Shown here piece by piece: positions 1-7,479 of a DNA stretch of 21,721 bases; the first letter of the stretch is position 1, and each line of letters begins with the position of its first letter. Both the position numbers and the translations under genes were made by a program. The DNA is from an archaeon (GTDB taxonomy: Archaea; Thermoproteota; Nitrososphaeria; Nitrososphaerales; UBA183): the NCBI GenBank assembly GCA_021807225.1, contig JAKAPI010000008.1, positions 1 through 21,721 on the forward strand. The letters run 5' to 3'. The notes below the pieces were generated by a model. It was not told where the DNA came from, did no database searches, and saw only the letters and a program-made list of their open reading frames with translations.

Positions 1-402
1 CCTGAGTGCGTCGAGATTTTCCTCGGCTGGGCCGACTCACTCAGCCGGCACGAGGTCCCCGCATCGCAGCTGGCCTACACCACCAACCTGTCGAAGGCGC
101 CGGACGAATACACCGCGATGACCGTCCAGCACGCGGCCATCGACCAGCTGACCCGCGAAGGAGCGTCACTTCACGCGGGGGAAGGGATACGCTACGTCAT
201 AACCGACTACGGCGGGAGAGACTCCAAGAGGGCAACCCCCCTGGACATGGTGGAAGACCAGGCGAAGTACGACTCGGGGCGCTACATCGCACTGCTCGCC
301 GAGACATGTTCGTCGGTGCTCGCGCCGTTCGACCCTCGATACAACGCTCGGGGGCTGTTGCGGGCCTACGAGGCCCGGAGGAGCGGGCCGCTCACCAGCT
401 GA
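1..402 (+). CDS. polB: DNA polymerase family B, C-terminal fragment
   Basis: This is the last 133 residues of a gene that begins before the window; frame 1 is open from base 1 to a TGA at 400-402. Family B polymerases are replicative or repair DNA polymerases. The fragment holds only the thumb and C-terminal tail, so no catalytic or exonuclease motif can be seen. The assignment rests on the end region: a segment reading TNLSKAPDEYTAMTVQHAAI, then a Gly-rich turn and GIRYVITDY, then a basic stretch and a helix with RYIALLAETC. This matches, from memory, the tail of thaumarchaeal-type PolB. The last 11 bases overlap the end of the PPOX-like gene on the other strand. An overlapping ORF at 6-467 in another frame is a shadow. 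The family is fairly sure; the lineage resemblance is recall, not a search. Confidence 0.85.
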   Translation, partial: PECVEIFLGWADSLSRHEVPASQLAYTTNLSKAPDEYTAMTVQHAAIDQLTREGASLHAGEGIRYVITDYGGRDSKRATPLDMVEDQAKYDSGRYIALLAETCSSVLAPFDPRYNARGLLRAYEARRSGPLTS

Positions 403-778
403 CAGCCTTCGTGGGCCTGATCTTCAGGATGGGAGACTCGCCCTCTCCCCACGGGTTCTTCCGATAGGTCTCGAACCGGTCGAAGAGGATCCGCAGGAGG
501 CGGAGGTACTCTTTCCCCCGTTCCAGGATTTCACAGGTGCCTTCGACCATGACCGCCCTGTTGGGGTGATACTCGTCGATCACCAAGGCGACCTCCTTGT
601 TCTCTCTGAGATTCTTCAGTTTCTTGGTCCCGTAGTCGACGGCGACGATCACGTCCTCCCCGTCAAGGGCGTAGATCACGGGGACCACATGGGGCTTGGC
701 ATCTTTCGAGGCGGTGGCGAGCCTGCACACTTCGTGCGCCTTGAGGAACGCGAGCTGCTTCGGCGTAAGAGCGCCCAT
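392..778 (-). CDS. PPOX-class flavin/F420-binding protein
   Basis: Predicted 128-residue split-beta-barrel protein of the pyridoxamine 5'-phosphate oxidase-like superfamily. The pattern is typical: an N-terminal helix (LTPKQLAFLKAHEVCRLAT), then PHVVPVIYALDGEDVIVAVD, then KKLKNLRENKEVALVIDEY and VMVEGTCEIL. Members bind FMN, F420 or haem and reduce diverse substrates; the substrate here cannot be told. A cofE gene in the same window shows that F420 is made, so an F420-dependent role is possible but is inference. The frame extends upstream to a GTG at 793, but a TATA-like element at 801-809 on this strand lies 27 bases before the ATG at 778. That fits a leaderless transcript, and the family's usual start also matches, so I chose ATG 778. 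It converges on polB with an 11-base overlap and is divergent from the aldo-keto reductase. Confidence 0.84.
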   Translation of the reverse strand: MGALTPKQLAFLKAHEVCRLATASKDAKPHVVPVIYALDGEDVIVAVDYGTKKLKNLRENKEVALVIDEYHPNRAVMVEGTCEILERGKEYLRLLRILFDRFETYRKNPWGEGESPILKIRPTKAVSW

Positions 779-800
779 GGGACGGGGAACCACGGCTTGG

Positions 801-809
801 GTTAAGAAC
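801..809 (-). promoter_or_regulatory. TATA-like element for the PPOX-like gene
   Basis: On the minus strand this reads GTTCTTAAC, centred 27 bases before ATG 778 and only 12 before the alternative GTG 793. The spacing supports leaderless transcription from 778. A second AT-rich element at 821-828 lies 32 bases before GTG 793, so the upstream start is not excluded. Confidence 0.5.
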
Positions 810-820
810 CCGAGCCAACC

Positions 821-828
821 CTTTAACG
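821..828 (+). promoter_or_regulatory. TATA-like element for the aldo-keto reductase gene
   Basis: CTTTAACG, centred about 26-27 bases before ATG 851. No Shine-Dalgarno sequence precedes the start, which fits a leaderless mRNA. Confidence 0.5.
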
Positions 829-850
829 AGGGGCCCGGTCACGGGTTCCG

Positions 851-1834
851 ATGAGATACGCCACCCTGGGCGACACAGGCCTGAAGGTCTCCAGGGTCTG
901 TATCGGGTGCATGAGCTTCGGTGGGTCCGACGCCCGGGGTTTCGAGTGGACGCTGGGCTACGACGACTCGAAGCGGGTGATAGACAAGGCGATCGACCTC
1001 GGCATCAATTTCTTCGACACGGCAGACGTCTACTCGAACGGGAGGTCCGAGCAGATCGTGGGGAAGGCGCTCGAAGGCAGGCGAGACCAGGTGGTCCTGG
1101 CCACGAAGGTCGGGCTCCCTACGGGAGACGGGCCGGACGACAGGGGGCTGGGGAGGAGGCACGTGATGCGCAACCTGAAGCGCTCCCTGGCCAACCTCAG
1201 GACGGACAGGGTGGACCTTTACCAGATCCATCGCTGGGACTACGATACTCCTGTCGAGCAGTTCCTGAGGACGCTCACAGACGTGGTCCGGAAGCTCAGG
1301 GCGGCCGACCACATAGGGGGCTCGAGCATGTGGGCGTGGCAGTTCGCTAGGGCCCTCCACACAAGCGACAGAGACGGCCTGGAGCGCTTCAAGACGATGC
1401 AGAACCACTACAACCTGGCCTACAGGGAAGAGGAGCGGGAGATGATCCCGCTCTGCAGGTCGGAGGGGATACCCCTGATCCCGTGGAGCCCCCTCGGCAG
1501 GGGGTTCCTGACGGGGCGGTACAGGCGGCGGGCGAAGCCGGAAGGCGCCAGATACCACAGCGACCGCTATCTGGCCTCCAGGTACTTCCGACCAGAGGAC
1601 TTCGACGTGGTCGAGCGCCTCGTAGAGGTGGCCAAGGCGAAGGGGGTTCGCCCCGCGCAGGTCGCCCTCGCGTGGCTGCTGACGAAGGACGGCGTCGCGT
1701 CTCCAATCATCGGCCCCACCAAGGTCGCGCAGCTCGAAGAGCTCGCCGACGCGGTCGACCTCCACTTGAAGTCGACCGACGTGAAAGCCCTAGAAGAGCC
1801 GTACATGCCACACGCCGTCCTGGGGCATGAGTGA
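851..1834 (+). CDS. Aldo/keto reductase
   Basis: A 327-residue NAD(P)H-dependent aldo/keto reductase of the (beta/alpha)8-barrel family, of normal length. All four catalytic tetrad residues are recognisable: Asp56 and Tyr61 in FFDTADVYSNGRSEQ, Lys86 in VVLATKVGLP and His127 in LYQIHRWD. Downstream the barrel continues with GGSSMWAWQFA, and the C-terminal cofactor-binding part contains IPLIPWSPLGRGFLTGR and IIGPTKVAQLEEL. It most resembles the large group of short, soluble, YghZ/voltage-channel-beta-like bacterial and archaeal reductases. The physiological substrate cannot be inferred. ATG 851 is chosen because the homology begins with RYATLGDTGLKVS and a TATA-like element lies 27 bases upstream. 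It is monocistronic as far as can be seen: the next gene starts 60 bases on and has its own TATA. Long ORFs antisense to it are shadows. Confidence 0.93.
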   Translation: MRYATLGDTGLKVSRVCIGCMSFGGSDARGFEWTLGYDDSKRVIDKAIDLGINFFDTADVYSNGRSEQIVGKALEGRRDQVVLATKVGLPTGDGPDDRGLGRRHVMRNLKRSLANLRTDRVDLYQIHRWDYDTPVEQFLRTLTDVVRKLRAADHIGGSSMWAWQFARALHTSDRDGLERFKTMQNHYNLAYREEEREMIPLCRSEGIPLIPWSPLGRGFLTGRYRRRAKPEGARYHSDRYLASRYFRPEDFDVVERLVEVAKAKGVRPAQVALAWLLTKDGVASPIIGPTKVAQLEELADAVDLHLKSTDVKALEEPYMPHAVLGHE

Positions 1835-1863
1835 CCCCGCGGGGAGAACCGACCTGCATAGGG

Positions 1864-1869
1864 CTTAAG
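1864..1869 (+). promoter_or_regulatory. TATA-like element for the PolD large-subunit gene
   Basis: CTTAAG, centred about 28 bases before ATG 1895. This is the best-defined signal in the 60-base gap after the aldo-keto reductase and supports a leaderless polC transcript. Confidence 0.5.
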
Positions 1870-1894
1870 ACCCACCGGGGCTCCGTGCACTCGA

Positions 1895-4800
1895 ATGTCC
1901 TTCTCTGCCGACCGCGCTTGGGAGCGCGTCAAGACCCTCGCGCCGTTCCCGGAGCACCTCCACCCTTACTACAGGGACATACTCTCCCAATACGAGGCCG
2001 CGCAGAACCTGGCCGCCGTCGCCCGCTCCAAGGGGCACGACCCCACCGACGCGGTGGAGAGCAAGACGGTCTTCGACCTGGCGGACAGAGTGAACCAGAT
2101 GCTGCGCCTGGACCAGTTCGAGGGGCTGGTGGACAGGCTTCGCGAGCTGCTCCACACGACCACGAAGGAGCGCGCCGCCCTCACCATCTCTCAGGAGATC
2201 GCCCTGGGGAAGTTCGGGACCATCGAAAGGCACGAGGCCCTGAGCTACGGGGTCAGGGCTGGGCTCGCCGTGATGACCGACGGGGTCACAGTCGCGCCCC
2301 TGGAGGGGATATCTGCGGTCACGATAAAGCAGAACGACGACAACACGGAGTACGCGTCGGTGTCCTACGCTGGCCCCATGCGTTCGGCGGGTGGCACCGA
2401 AGCAGGCTTCTCGCTCGTCATAGCAGACCTGACGGCCAAGAAACTCGGCCTGAGCAACTACAGGGCTCGCCAGGAGGAGATCGACAGGTTCGCCGAGGAG
2501 CTCAGGATCTACGAACGCGACGTGGGGAACTTCCAGTACAAGGTGACTGACGACGACATCAGGAGGGCCATCTCCAACATCCCAGTCGAGATAGACGGGA
2601 TCGAGACCGACCCCATAGAAGTGGTGGTCCATAGGAACCTCAAGCGGGTCAGGACGGACAGGCTCAGAGGCGGGGCGCTCAGGGTCCTGAACGACGGAGT
2701 CATCGGCAGGGCGAACAAGCTTTCGAAGAAGCTCGCGAGCCTCAACATCACCGGATGGGAGTTCCTGTCGATGCTGAAGGGCGGCACCCAGCAGACGACG
2801 AACGAGACTGAGAAGGCCGGTGCCCACTTCGAGGAGGTCATCTCGGGGAGGGCGGTCCTCTCGATGCCCAGGAGCAAGGGCGGCTTCAGGCTCCGCTACG
2901 GCAGGTCGGTCAACACGGGGCTTTCGACAGTGGGCATACACCCCGCAGTGGCGTCGCTGCTCGACTACCCCGTGGTCACTGGGACCCAGGTGAAGGTTGA
3001 CATGCCCGGGAAGGCGGCCACCATAGCCTTCGTCGATTCCTTGGAGGGCCCGACCATCCTGACCAAGGATGGAAGTGTAATCAGGGTGTCGACCGTGTCG
3101 CAGGCCGAGGAGCTCCACGACTCCCTGGCGAAGATCATCGACCTGGGAGACGTCCTTGTCAGCTACGGTGACTTCCTCGAGAACAACAAGGCCCTCCCTC
3201 CGTCACCCTACGTCCCTGAGTGGTGGGCGCAGGACCTGGGGAGGGCGCTCGCCGGAGTGCCCGGAGCCAGGCAGATGCTCGAAGCCGCTGGGGTCTCAGA
3301 GGGCCGAGCGTCGGAGCTGGCCGGGTCGCCGTTCGTCCCCCCATCGGCGGCCGAGGCGATTGCCATCTCAAAGTCTCTCGGCATCCCGCTGCATCCATCG
3401 CATACGCCCAGATTTGACCGGGTCGGGGCGACGGACCTGGCCGAGCTGAGGAGGAACGCGAGGGTGGACGGCTCGGAGGTAGTCATAGACGCGGCCGACC
3501 CCAGGGTCCGCTGGATACTCAACACCTGCCTGATAGAGCACAGGGTCGAAGGAGACCGGGCCGCAGTCGTCGGCGGGGCCGCCACGGTTCTGCGCACGCT
3601 GCTGAGGCTCGACGACCCGGAGTTCGCCTTGGCCGTCGAGGAGCCGGACTACATCAAGCGCCTCTCGGGGATCCAGCTCGGCCGCCAGAGCACCACCACC
3701 ATCGGCATCAGGGTGGGCAGGCCTGAGAAGGCAATGGTCAGGAGGATGAAGCCTCCGGTCCACGGCCTGTTCCCGGTAGGGTATGGAGGGGGACCGATGC
3801 GAGACGTCTTCACCGCGGCCAGGGCCCAGAGAGCGGAGATCGAGGTCGTCAACTTGTATTGCAGGAAGTGCAGCGAAAGGCGGCTTGCGGCGAAGTGCGA
3901 GGTCTGCGGAGAGCCCACCGAGCCCTTCATGGCCTGTCCCAGGTGCGGCACGATGGCCCAGGACAACGTCTGCCCCAACTGCCGGGCGAAGACGCTCCCC
4001 TATTCCAAGATGAACTTCGACTTCCGGTCGAGGCTCGAAGCCATCAGGTCGAAGATACCCTACAACTCCGCCCGGCACGTCAAGGGGGTCAGGGGGCTGA
4101 CGAGTGTGACGAAGTTCCCAGAGGCCCTCGAAAAGGGGATCATAAGGAGCAGGCATGACGCCTACGTCTACAAGGACGGCACCCTCAGGATAGACGCGAC
4201 CAACGAGCCTCTCACCCACTTCAGGGTGAGCGACGTGAAGGGGGACATCCCCACCCTGGCCCGCCTGGGGTACTCGCACGACATCAACGGGGCTCCAATA
4301 CAAACGGAGGACCAGGTCCTCGAGCTTATGCCCCAGGACATCGTCGTCCCCGCCGACATCGGCTCCGACCTGGTGAAGATGGCCCAGTGCGTGGACGACG
4401 AGCTCCAGAACCTCTACGGCCTGGAGCCGTTCTACTCCGTGAGGGGACCAAACGACCTTCTGGGCAAGATTGTCATCGGGTTGGCCCCGCACACTTCCGT
4501 CGGGGTGGCAGGGCGGATAGTCGGGTTCTCGGCCACAGAAGTGTGCCTCGCCAACCCATACTGGCACTCCGCGAAGAGGCGCGACTGCGATGGGGACGGC
4601 GACTCGCTGCTCTTGTTGATGGACGTGCTGATCAACTTCTCTCTGCAGTACGTCCCTGCCCAGATTGGAGGGTACATGGACACCCCCCTTCTGATACAAC
4701 CGGTCATACTTCCGTCGGAAGTAGACGAACAGGCTCACAACTTCGACATAACATCCAGCTACCCCCTGGAGTTCTACGAGAAGACCCAGGGCACGCCGCC

Positions 4801-5359
4801 GGCCGCAGCGCTGGCGCCAATGATAGAGAGGATAGGCTCTCGCCTCGAGAGCGACAGACAGTTCTACGACTACGGCTTCACACACCCGACGAGCTCCATC
4901 ACAGTCAAGCGCCCACGGGCCTCCTACTCAACGCTGCGCACCCTCAACGAGAAGATATCGAAGCAGATCGAGGTCGCTTCATTGATCGAGGCAGTGTCCA
5001 CCAAGGACGTGGTCGAATCGATAATCAAGACCCACCTGATCAGGGACATCATGGGGAACGCGAAGAAGTACGCGACCCAGTCGTTCAAGTGCAAGAGCTG
5101 CGGCCTGACGATTAGGCGCCTTCCTCTCTCGTCGAAGTGCCCCAACTGCGGCGGGGAGATCAGGGGGACCCTGACGCGGGCTTCGGTGGAAAAGTACCTC
5201 TCTATCGCCCAGAAGCTTGCCCGTGACTACGACGTGGATCCATATCTGAAGAGCAGGCTGGACATGTTGCAGCGGGAGCTCGACCAGCTGTTCCAGGGCC
5301 CACGGAAGGCGGACCAGCTGGAGCTGACCGAGTTCCTGAAGCCCGCCCTAGCCAAATGA
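1895..5359 (+). CDS. polC: DNA polymerase II (PolD) large subunit DP2
   Basis: A full-length 1154-residue catalytic subunit of the archaeal D-family replicative DNA polymerase, which works with the small subunit DP1 (not in this window). The N-terminal region has the typical YYRDILSQYEAA and the GPMRSAGGTEAG segment (about residues 160-170). A zinc-binding region lies near residues 656-695, starting CRKC at 656-659 and followed by CEVC, CPRC and CPNC pairs. The double-psi barrel active site carries the acidic motif DCDGDGD at 897-903, embedded in AKRRDCDGDGDSLLLLMDVL. A second zinc ribbon, CKSCG ... CPNCGG, lies around 1066-1086. Many archaeal DP2 genes carry an intein near the DCDGDGD motif; here the sequence runs straight through, so no intein is present. 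The C-terminus (KADQLELTEFL) ends in a 12-base overlap with the convergent SHMT gene. ATG 1895 is supported by the upstream TATA. PolD excludes a typical crenarchaeote. Confidence 0.98.
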   Translation: MSFSADRAWERVKTLAPFPEHLHPYYRDILSQYEAAQNLAAVARSKGHDPTDAVESKTVFDLADRVNQMLRLDQFEGLVDRLRELLHTTTKERAALTISQEIALGKFGTIERHEALSYGVRAGLAVMTDGVTVAPLEGISAVTIKQNDDNTEYASVSYAGPMRSAGGTEAGFSLVIADLTAKKLGLSNYRARQEEIDRFAEELRIYERDVGNFQYKVTDDDIRRAISNIPVEIDGIETDPIEVVVHRNLKRVRTDRLRGGALRVLNDGVIGRANKLSKKLASLNITGWEFLSMLKGGTQQTTNETEKAGAHFEEVISGRAVLSMPRSKGGFRLRYGRSVNTGLSTVGIHPAVASLLDYPVVTGTQVKVDMPGKAATIAFVDSLEGPTILTKDGSVIRVSTVSQAEELHDSLAKIIDLGDVLVSYGDFLENNKALPPSPYVPEWWAQDLGRALAGVPGARQMLEAAGVSEGRASELAGSPFVPPSAAEAIAISKSLGIPLHPSHTPRFDRVGATDLAELRRNARVDGSEVVIDAADPRVRWILNTCLIEHRVEGDRAAVVGGAATVLRTLLRLDDPEFALAVEEPDYIKRLSGIQLGRQSTTTIGIRVGRPEKAMVRRMKPPVHGLFPVGYGGGPMRDVFTAARAQRAEIEVVNLYCRKCSERRLAAKCEVCGEPTEPFMACPRCGTMAQDNVCPNCRAKTLPYSKMNFDFRSRLEAIRSKIPYNSARHVKGVRGLTSVTKFPEALEKGIIRSRHDAYVYKDGTLRIDATNEPLTHFRVSDVKGDIPTLARLGYSHDINGAPIQTEDQVLELMPQDIVVPADIGSDLVKMAQCVDDELQNLYGLEPFYSVRGPNDLLGKIVIGLAPHTSVGVAGRIVGFSATEVCLANPYWHSAKRRDCDGDGDSLLLLMDVLINFSLQYVPAQIGGYMDTPLLIQPVILPSEVDEQAHNFDITSSYPLEFYEKTQGTPPAAALAPMIERIGSRLESDRQFYDYGFTHPTSSITVKRPRASYSTLRTLNEKISKQIEVASLIEAVSTKDVVESIIKTHLIRDIMGNAKKYATQSFKCKSCGLTIRRLPLSSKCPNCGGEIRGTLTRASVEKYLSIAQKLARDYDVDPYLKSRLDMLQRELDQLFQGPRKADQLELTEFLKPALAK

Positions 5360-6637
5360 GTAGGCCGGCGAGTCCCTGAAGGAGTACTTGACCTTCTGGA
5401 ACCTCCGCCTCAGCTCTTTGGTCCTGATGACGACTTCACGTTTCCTGGCTCCCCCCATGCCCAGATGCACCAGCTCGGCGATCTCTTTCATCTCCGACCT
5501 TCCCATCCCCAGGCGCGTGAGCTCCGCCACCCCCAGGCGTATGCCGCCGGGGTTGGTGTAGTGCCTGCCCGCCTGCAGGTCGCCGGGGATCGGTTCCCTG
5601 TTGCATATGATGTTCTGGTCCTCGAGGAGCTTCTCCACGACTCCGCCGTCGGAGTACTTGGTCACGTCCAGGGCCACCTGATGGGACTTCGTGTACCCAT
5701 GTTTTTCGCCCAGGACCTTCTCCCCGAGCTCAGCCAGCCTGACGGCGAGCGTCTGGGCGTTCGCCACAACGTCCTTCGCATATCTCCGCCCGAACTGCAG
5801 GAACTCCGCGAAGACCATAGCCTTCGCTGCGACGTTGTGCAGGTGGTGGTTGCTTGCCGTGCCAGGGAAGACCGCTTTCTTCAGCGGCTCGGCCAGCTCG
5901 GCGGTCGACGCTATCGCTCCGCCCTGGGGGCCGAAGAGCACCTTGTGGGTGCTGAACGTCATCACCTGGGCCCCTTCCCGCAGGGGGTCCTGGAACTGTC
6001 CGCCGGCGATGAGCCCTGCTACATGGGCGGCGTCGTAGCAGACGGTCCCTCCCTTGTCGTGAATCGCCTGCGTCAGCTCCTTTACGGGATGAGGGAAGAG
6101 GAAGAGGCTGCATCCGAACATCGCGAGCTTCAGCGAGGGCAGGGCGGCTATCCTCTTCTTCGTCTCATCGACGTCGATGTTCATTGCTTCTTTGTCGAAG
6201 GCGAAGTATGATACTTCCAGAGAATGAACGAGGCCGGCGGTGCCGCCGAAGTCCTTCTTCCCGTGCGAAATATGCCCCCCGTTGGGGATCGAGAGCGCCA
6301 TCAGCGTGTCTCCAGGCCCGCTCAACGCGGAATAGACGGCCAGGTTGGCGTTCACCCCGGACACCGGCCTGACGTCGACGTGGTCCGCCCTGAAGAGCTT
6401 CTTCCCCAGCGCCATCGCCTGGAGCTCTATCTGGTCGATGTACCTGCACCCCGCGTAGACCCTCTCTCCGGGCCAACCTTCGGCATACCTGTGCCCGAGG
6501 TCCGAGGAGAGGACTCTCCGGACCGGCTCCGACGCCAGGTTCTCGCTGGCTATCATCGGGAGGCTTTGTGAGAACCACTTCTCGTGCGACCTGACTTTCC
6601 TTATCACCGACTTGAACTCGGATTCGTACGAGGGCAT
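5348..6637 (-). CDS. glyA: Serine hydroxymethyltransferase
   Basis: A 429-residue PLP enzyme interconverting serine and glycine while loading or unloading a one-carbon unit on a tetrahydropterin. It has normal family length. Visible motifs are IASENLASEPVRRVL near residue 30, GHRYAEGWPGERVYAGC (48-64), RPVSGVNANLAVY (90-102), the cofactor-binding Asp202 and His205 in CYDAAHVAGLIAGG, and the Schiff-base Lys232 in MTFSTHKVLFGPQGG. The C-terminal domain contains HYTNPGGIRLGVAELTRLGM. The start ATG 6637 lies exactly 27 bases from the centre of a TATA element shared with the divergent ABC gene. With gcvT and gcvH about 13 kb away in the window it covers glycine/serine one-carbon metabolism. Whether the carrier is folate or a methanopterin-like pterin cannot be told. 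It converges on polC with overlapping stop codons. Confidence 0.97.
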   Translation of the reverse strand: MPSYESEFKSVIRKVRSHEKWFSQSLPMIASENLASEPVRRVLSSDLGHRYAEGWPGERVYAGCRYIDQIELQAMALGKKLFRADHVDVRPVSGVNANLAVYSALSGPGDTLMALSIPNGGHISHGKKDFGGTAGLVHSLEVSYFAFDKEAMNIDVDETKKRIAALPSLKLAMFGCSLFLFPHPVKELTQAIHDKGGTVCYDAAHVAGLIAGGQFQDPLREGAQVMTFSTHKVLFGPQGGAIASTAELAEPLKKAVFPGTASNHHLHNVAAKAMVFAEFLQFGRRYAKDVVANAQTLAVRLAELGEKVLGEKHGYTKSHQVALDVTKYSDGGVVEKLLEDQNIICNREPIPGDLQAGRHYTNPGGIRLGVAELTRLGMGRSEMKEIAELVHLGMGGARKREVVIRTKELRRRFQKVKYSFRDSPAYSFG

Positions 6638-6660
6638 GGGCCTTTGGCGCCCGAACGTCG

Positions 6661-6668
6661 ATTATACG
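6661..6668. promoter_or_regulatory. Shared TATA element between glyA and the ABC gene
   Basis: ATTATACG (CGTATAAT on the minus strand), centred at 6664. It is 27 bases from the glyA ATG at 6637 on one side and 27 bases from the ABC ATG at 6691 on the other. The exact symmetry suggests one TBP site that can drive two leaderless transcripts. Confidence 0.5.
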
Positions 6669-6690
6669 TGTTTGGAGATAAGCGGGCCGC

Positions 6691-7479
6691 ATGTCGGGCG
6701 GGTTCGTTTATACGCCCGGGGGGCTCAGGGTCGGAACGTCTAGGTTGGCTTCTTCCAATGATGGTTCGCGCGCCAGCATCGAGCTCACTCACGTCAGCAA
6801 ATCGTACGGCCAGGTTCCGGCCCTCAGCGACCTCACCTTTGAGATTCCAGCCGGGGGGAGGTTCGCGTTGCTTGGGCCGAACGGAGCAGGGAAGTCGACG
6901 ACGCTGAAGCTCCTCATCGGCTCCCTGAAACCTGACACAGGATACGTCAAGGTCCAGGGCTTCGCACCCGACAGCAGAGAAGCCAAATCCCTGGTGGGGT
7001 ATCTACCAGAGGACGCCCTCCCCTACAGGATGCTTTCTGTCCGGGAGAACCTCGAATACATCGGGGCCCTCAGAGGCGTGCCGGACACGAAAGACAGGGT
7101 CGACTTCCTCCTGGACGAGCTGGATCTCCGACAGTACGAGAAGGCGAACGTCGGACGGCTTTCTAGGGGGAACACACAGAAGCTGGCCATCGCGCTGGCC
7201 CTGGTGCACTCCCCCAAGATACTCCTCCTCGACGAGCCGCTCAACTATCTCGACATCCCGACCCAGGAGAAGGTGATCGGCCTCCTAGACAAACTGGAGG
7301 GGACTCACCTCGTATCGACCCACATAATGGCGATAGCAGACAGGCTCACGGACAGCGTCGTCATGATCACGAAGGGTCAGTTCCTTTGGGAGGGGACCAT
7401 AGCCGAACTCAGGAAGAGAGGCTCGCCAGACGAGCCGATCGAGAAGATCGTGGCGAGAATGATGACAGATGCTGCCTAG
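6691..7479 (+). CDS. ABC transporter ATP-binding protein
   Basis: A 262-residue nucleotide-binding subunit that would power the permease encoded next to it. All ABC motifs are present: Walker [11 protein letters not shown] (61-70), Q-loop region with [10 protein letters not shown] (a Pro-Glu-Asp rather than Gln at the Q position, as in many ABC-2 exporters), signature LSRGNTQ (157-163; Arg replaces the second-position Gly of LSGGQ), Walker B ILLLDEP (177-183) with D-loop LNYLD, and H-loop His211 in VSTHIM. The class is the ABC-2 (drug, lipid or polysaccharide exporter) type; cargo is unknown. Start choice: ATG 6691 is 27 bases from the shared TATA, giving about 28 poorly conserved residues before the domain. 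A second TATA-like element inside that extension (6706-6713) would favour a TTG at 6745. The stop overlaps the permease start by 11 bases, so the pair is probably translationally coupled. Confidence 0.94.
   Translation: MSGGFVYTPGGLRVGTSRLASSNDGSRASIELTHVSKSYGQVPALSDLTFEIPAGGRFALLGPNGAGKSTTLKLLIGSLKPDTGYVKVQGFAPDSREAKSLVGYLPEDALPYRMLSVRENLEYIGALRGVPDTKDRVDFLLDELDLRQYEKANVGRLSRGNTQKLAIALALVHSPKILLLDEPLNYLDIPTQEKVIGLLDKLEGTHLVSTHIMAIADRLTDSVVMITKGQFLWEGTIAELRKRGSPDEPIEKIVARMMTDAA
6706..6713 (+). promoter_or_regulatory. Second TATA-like element near the ABC gene start
   Basis: GTTTATAC lies inside the first codons of the ABC gene if ATG 6691 is used. Transcription from it would begin near 6736, just before the in-frame TTG at 6745 that directly precedes the conserved ABC domain. 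It offers an alternative, shorter product. Confidence 0.35.

Noticed and set aside
6..467. 153-residue plus-strand open frame at the window start
   Set aside because: It is in a different frame from the polB tail and runs through the convergent overlap; its Arg-rich translation matches nothing.
839..1765. 308-residue minus-strand open frame over the aldo-keto reductase
   Set aside because: The plus strand has the full catalytic tetrad; the antisense translation is Arg/Pro/Val-rich with no motif.
1865..3118. 417-residue minus-strand open frame at the start of polC
   Set aside because: It is antisense to the DP2 N-terminus and reads as low-complexity shadow sequence.
4560..4640. Possible intein in DP2 near the DCDGDGD motif
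   Set aside because: The reading runs directly from the DCDGDGD motif into LLLLMDVLINF without a Cys/Ser-initiated insert or HN end; no intein is present.
3368..4885. 505-residue open frame antisense to polC (minus strand)
   Set aside because: It lies wholly within the strongly supported DP2 gene, has the biased composition expected of an antisense frame of GC-rich codons, and shows no recognisable domain.
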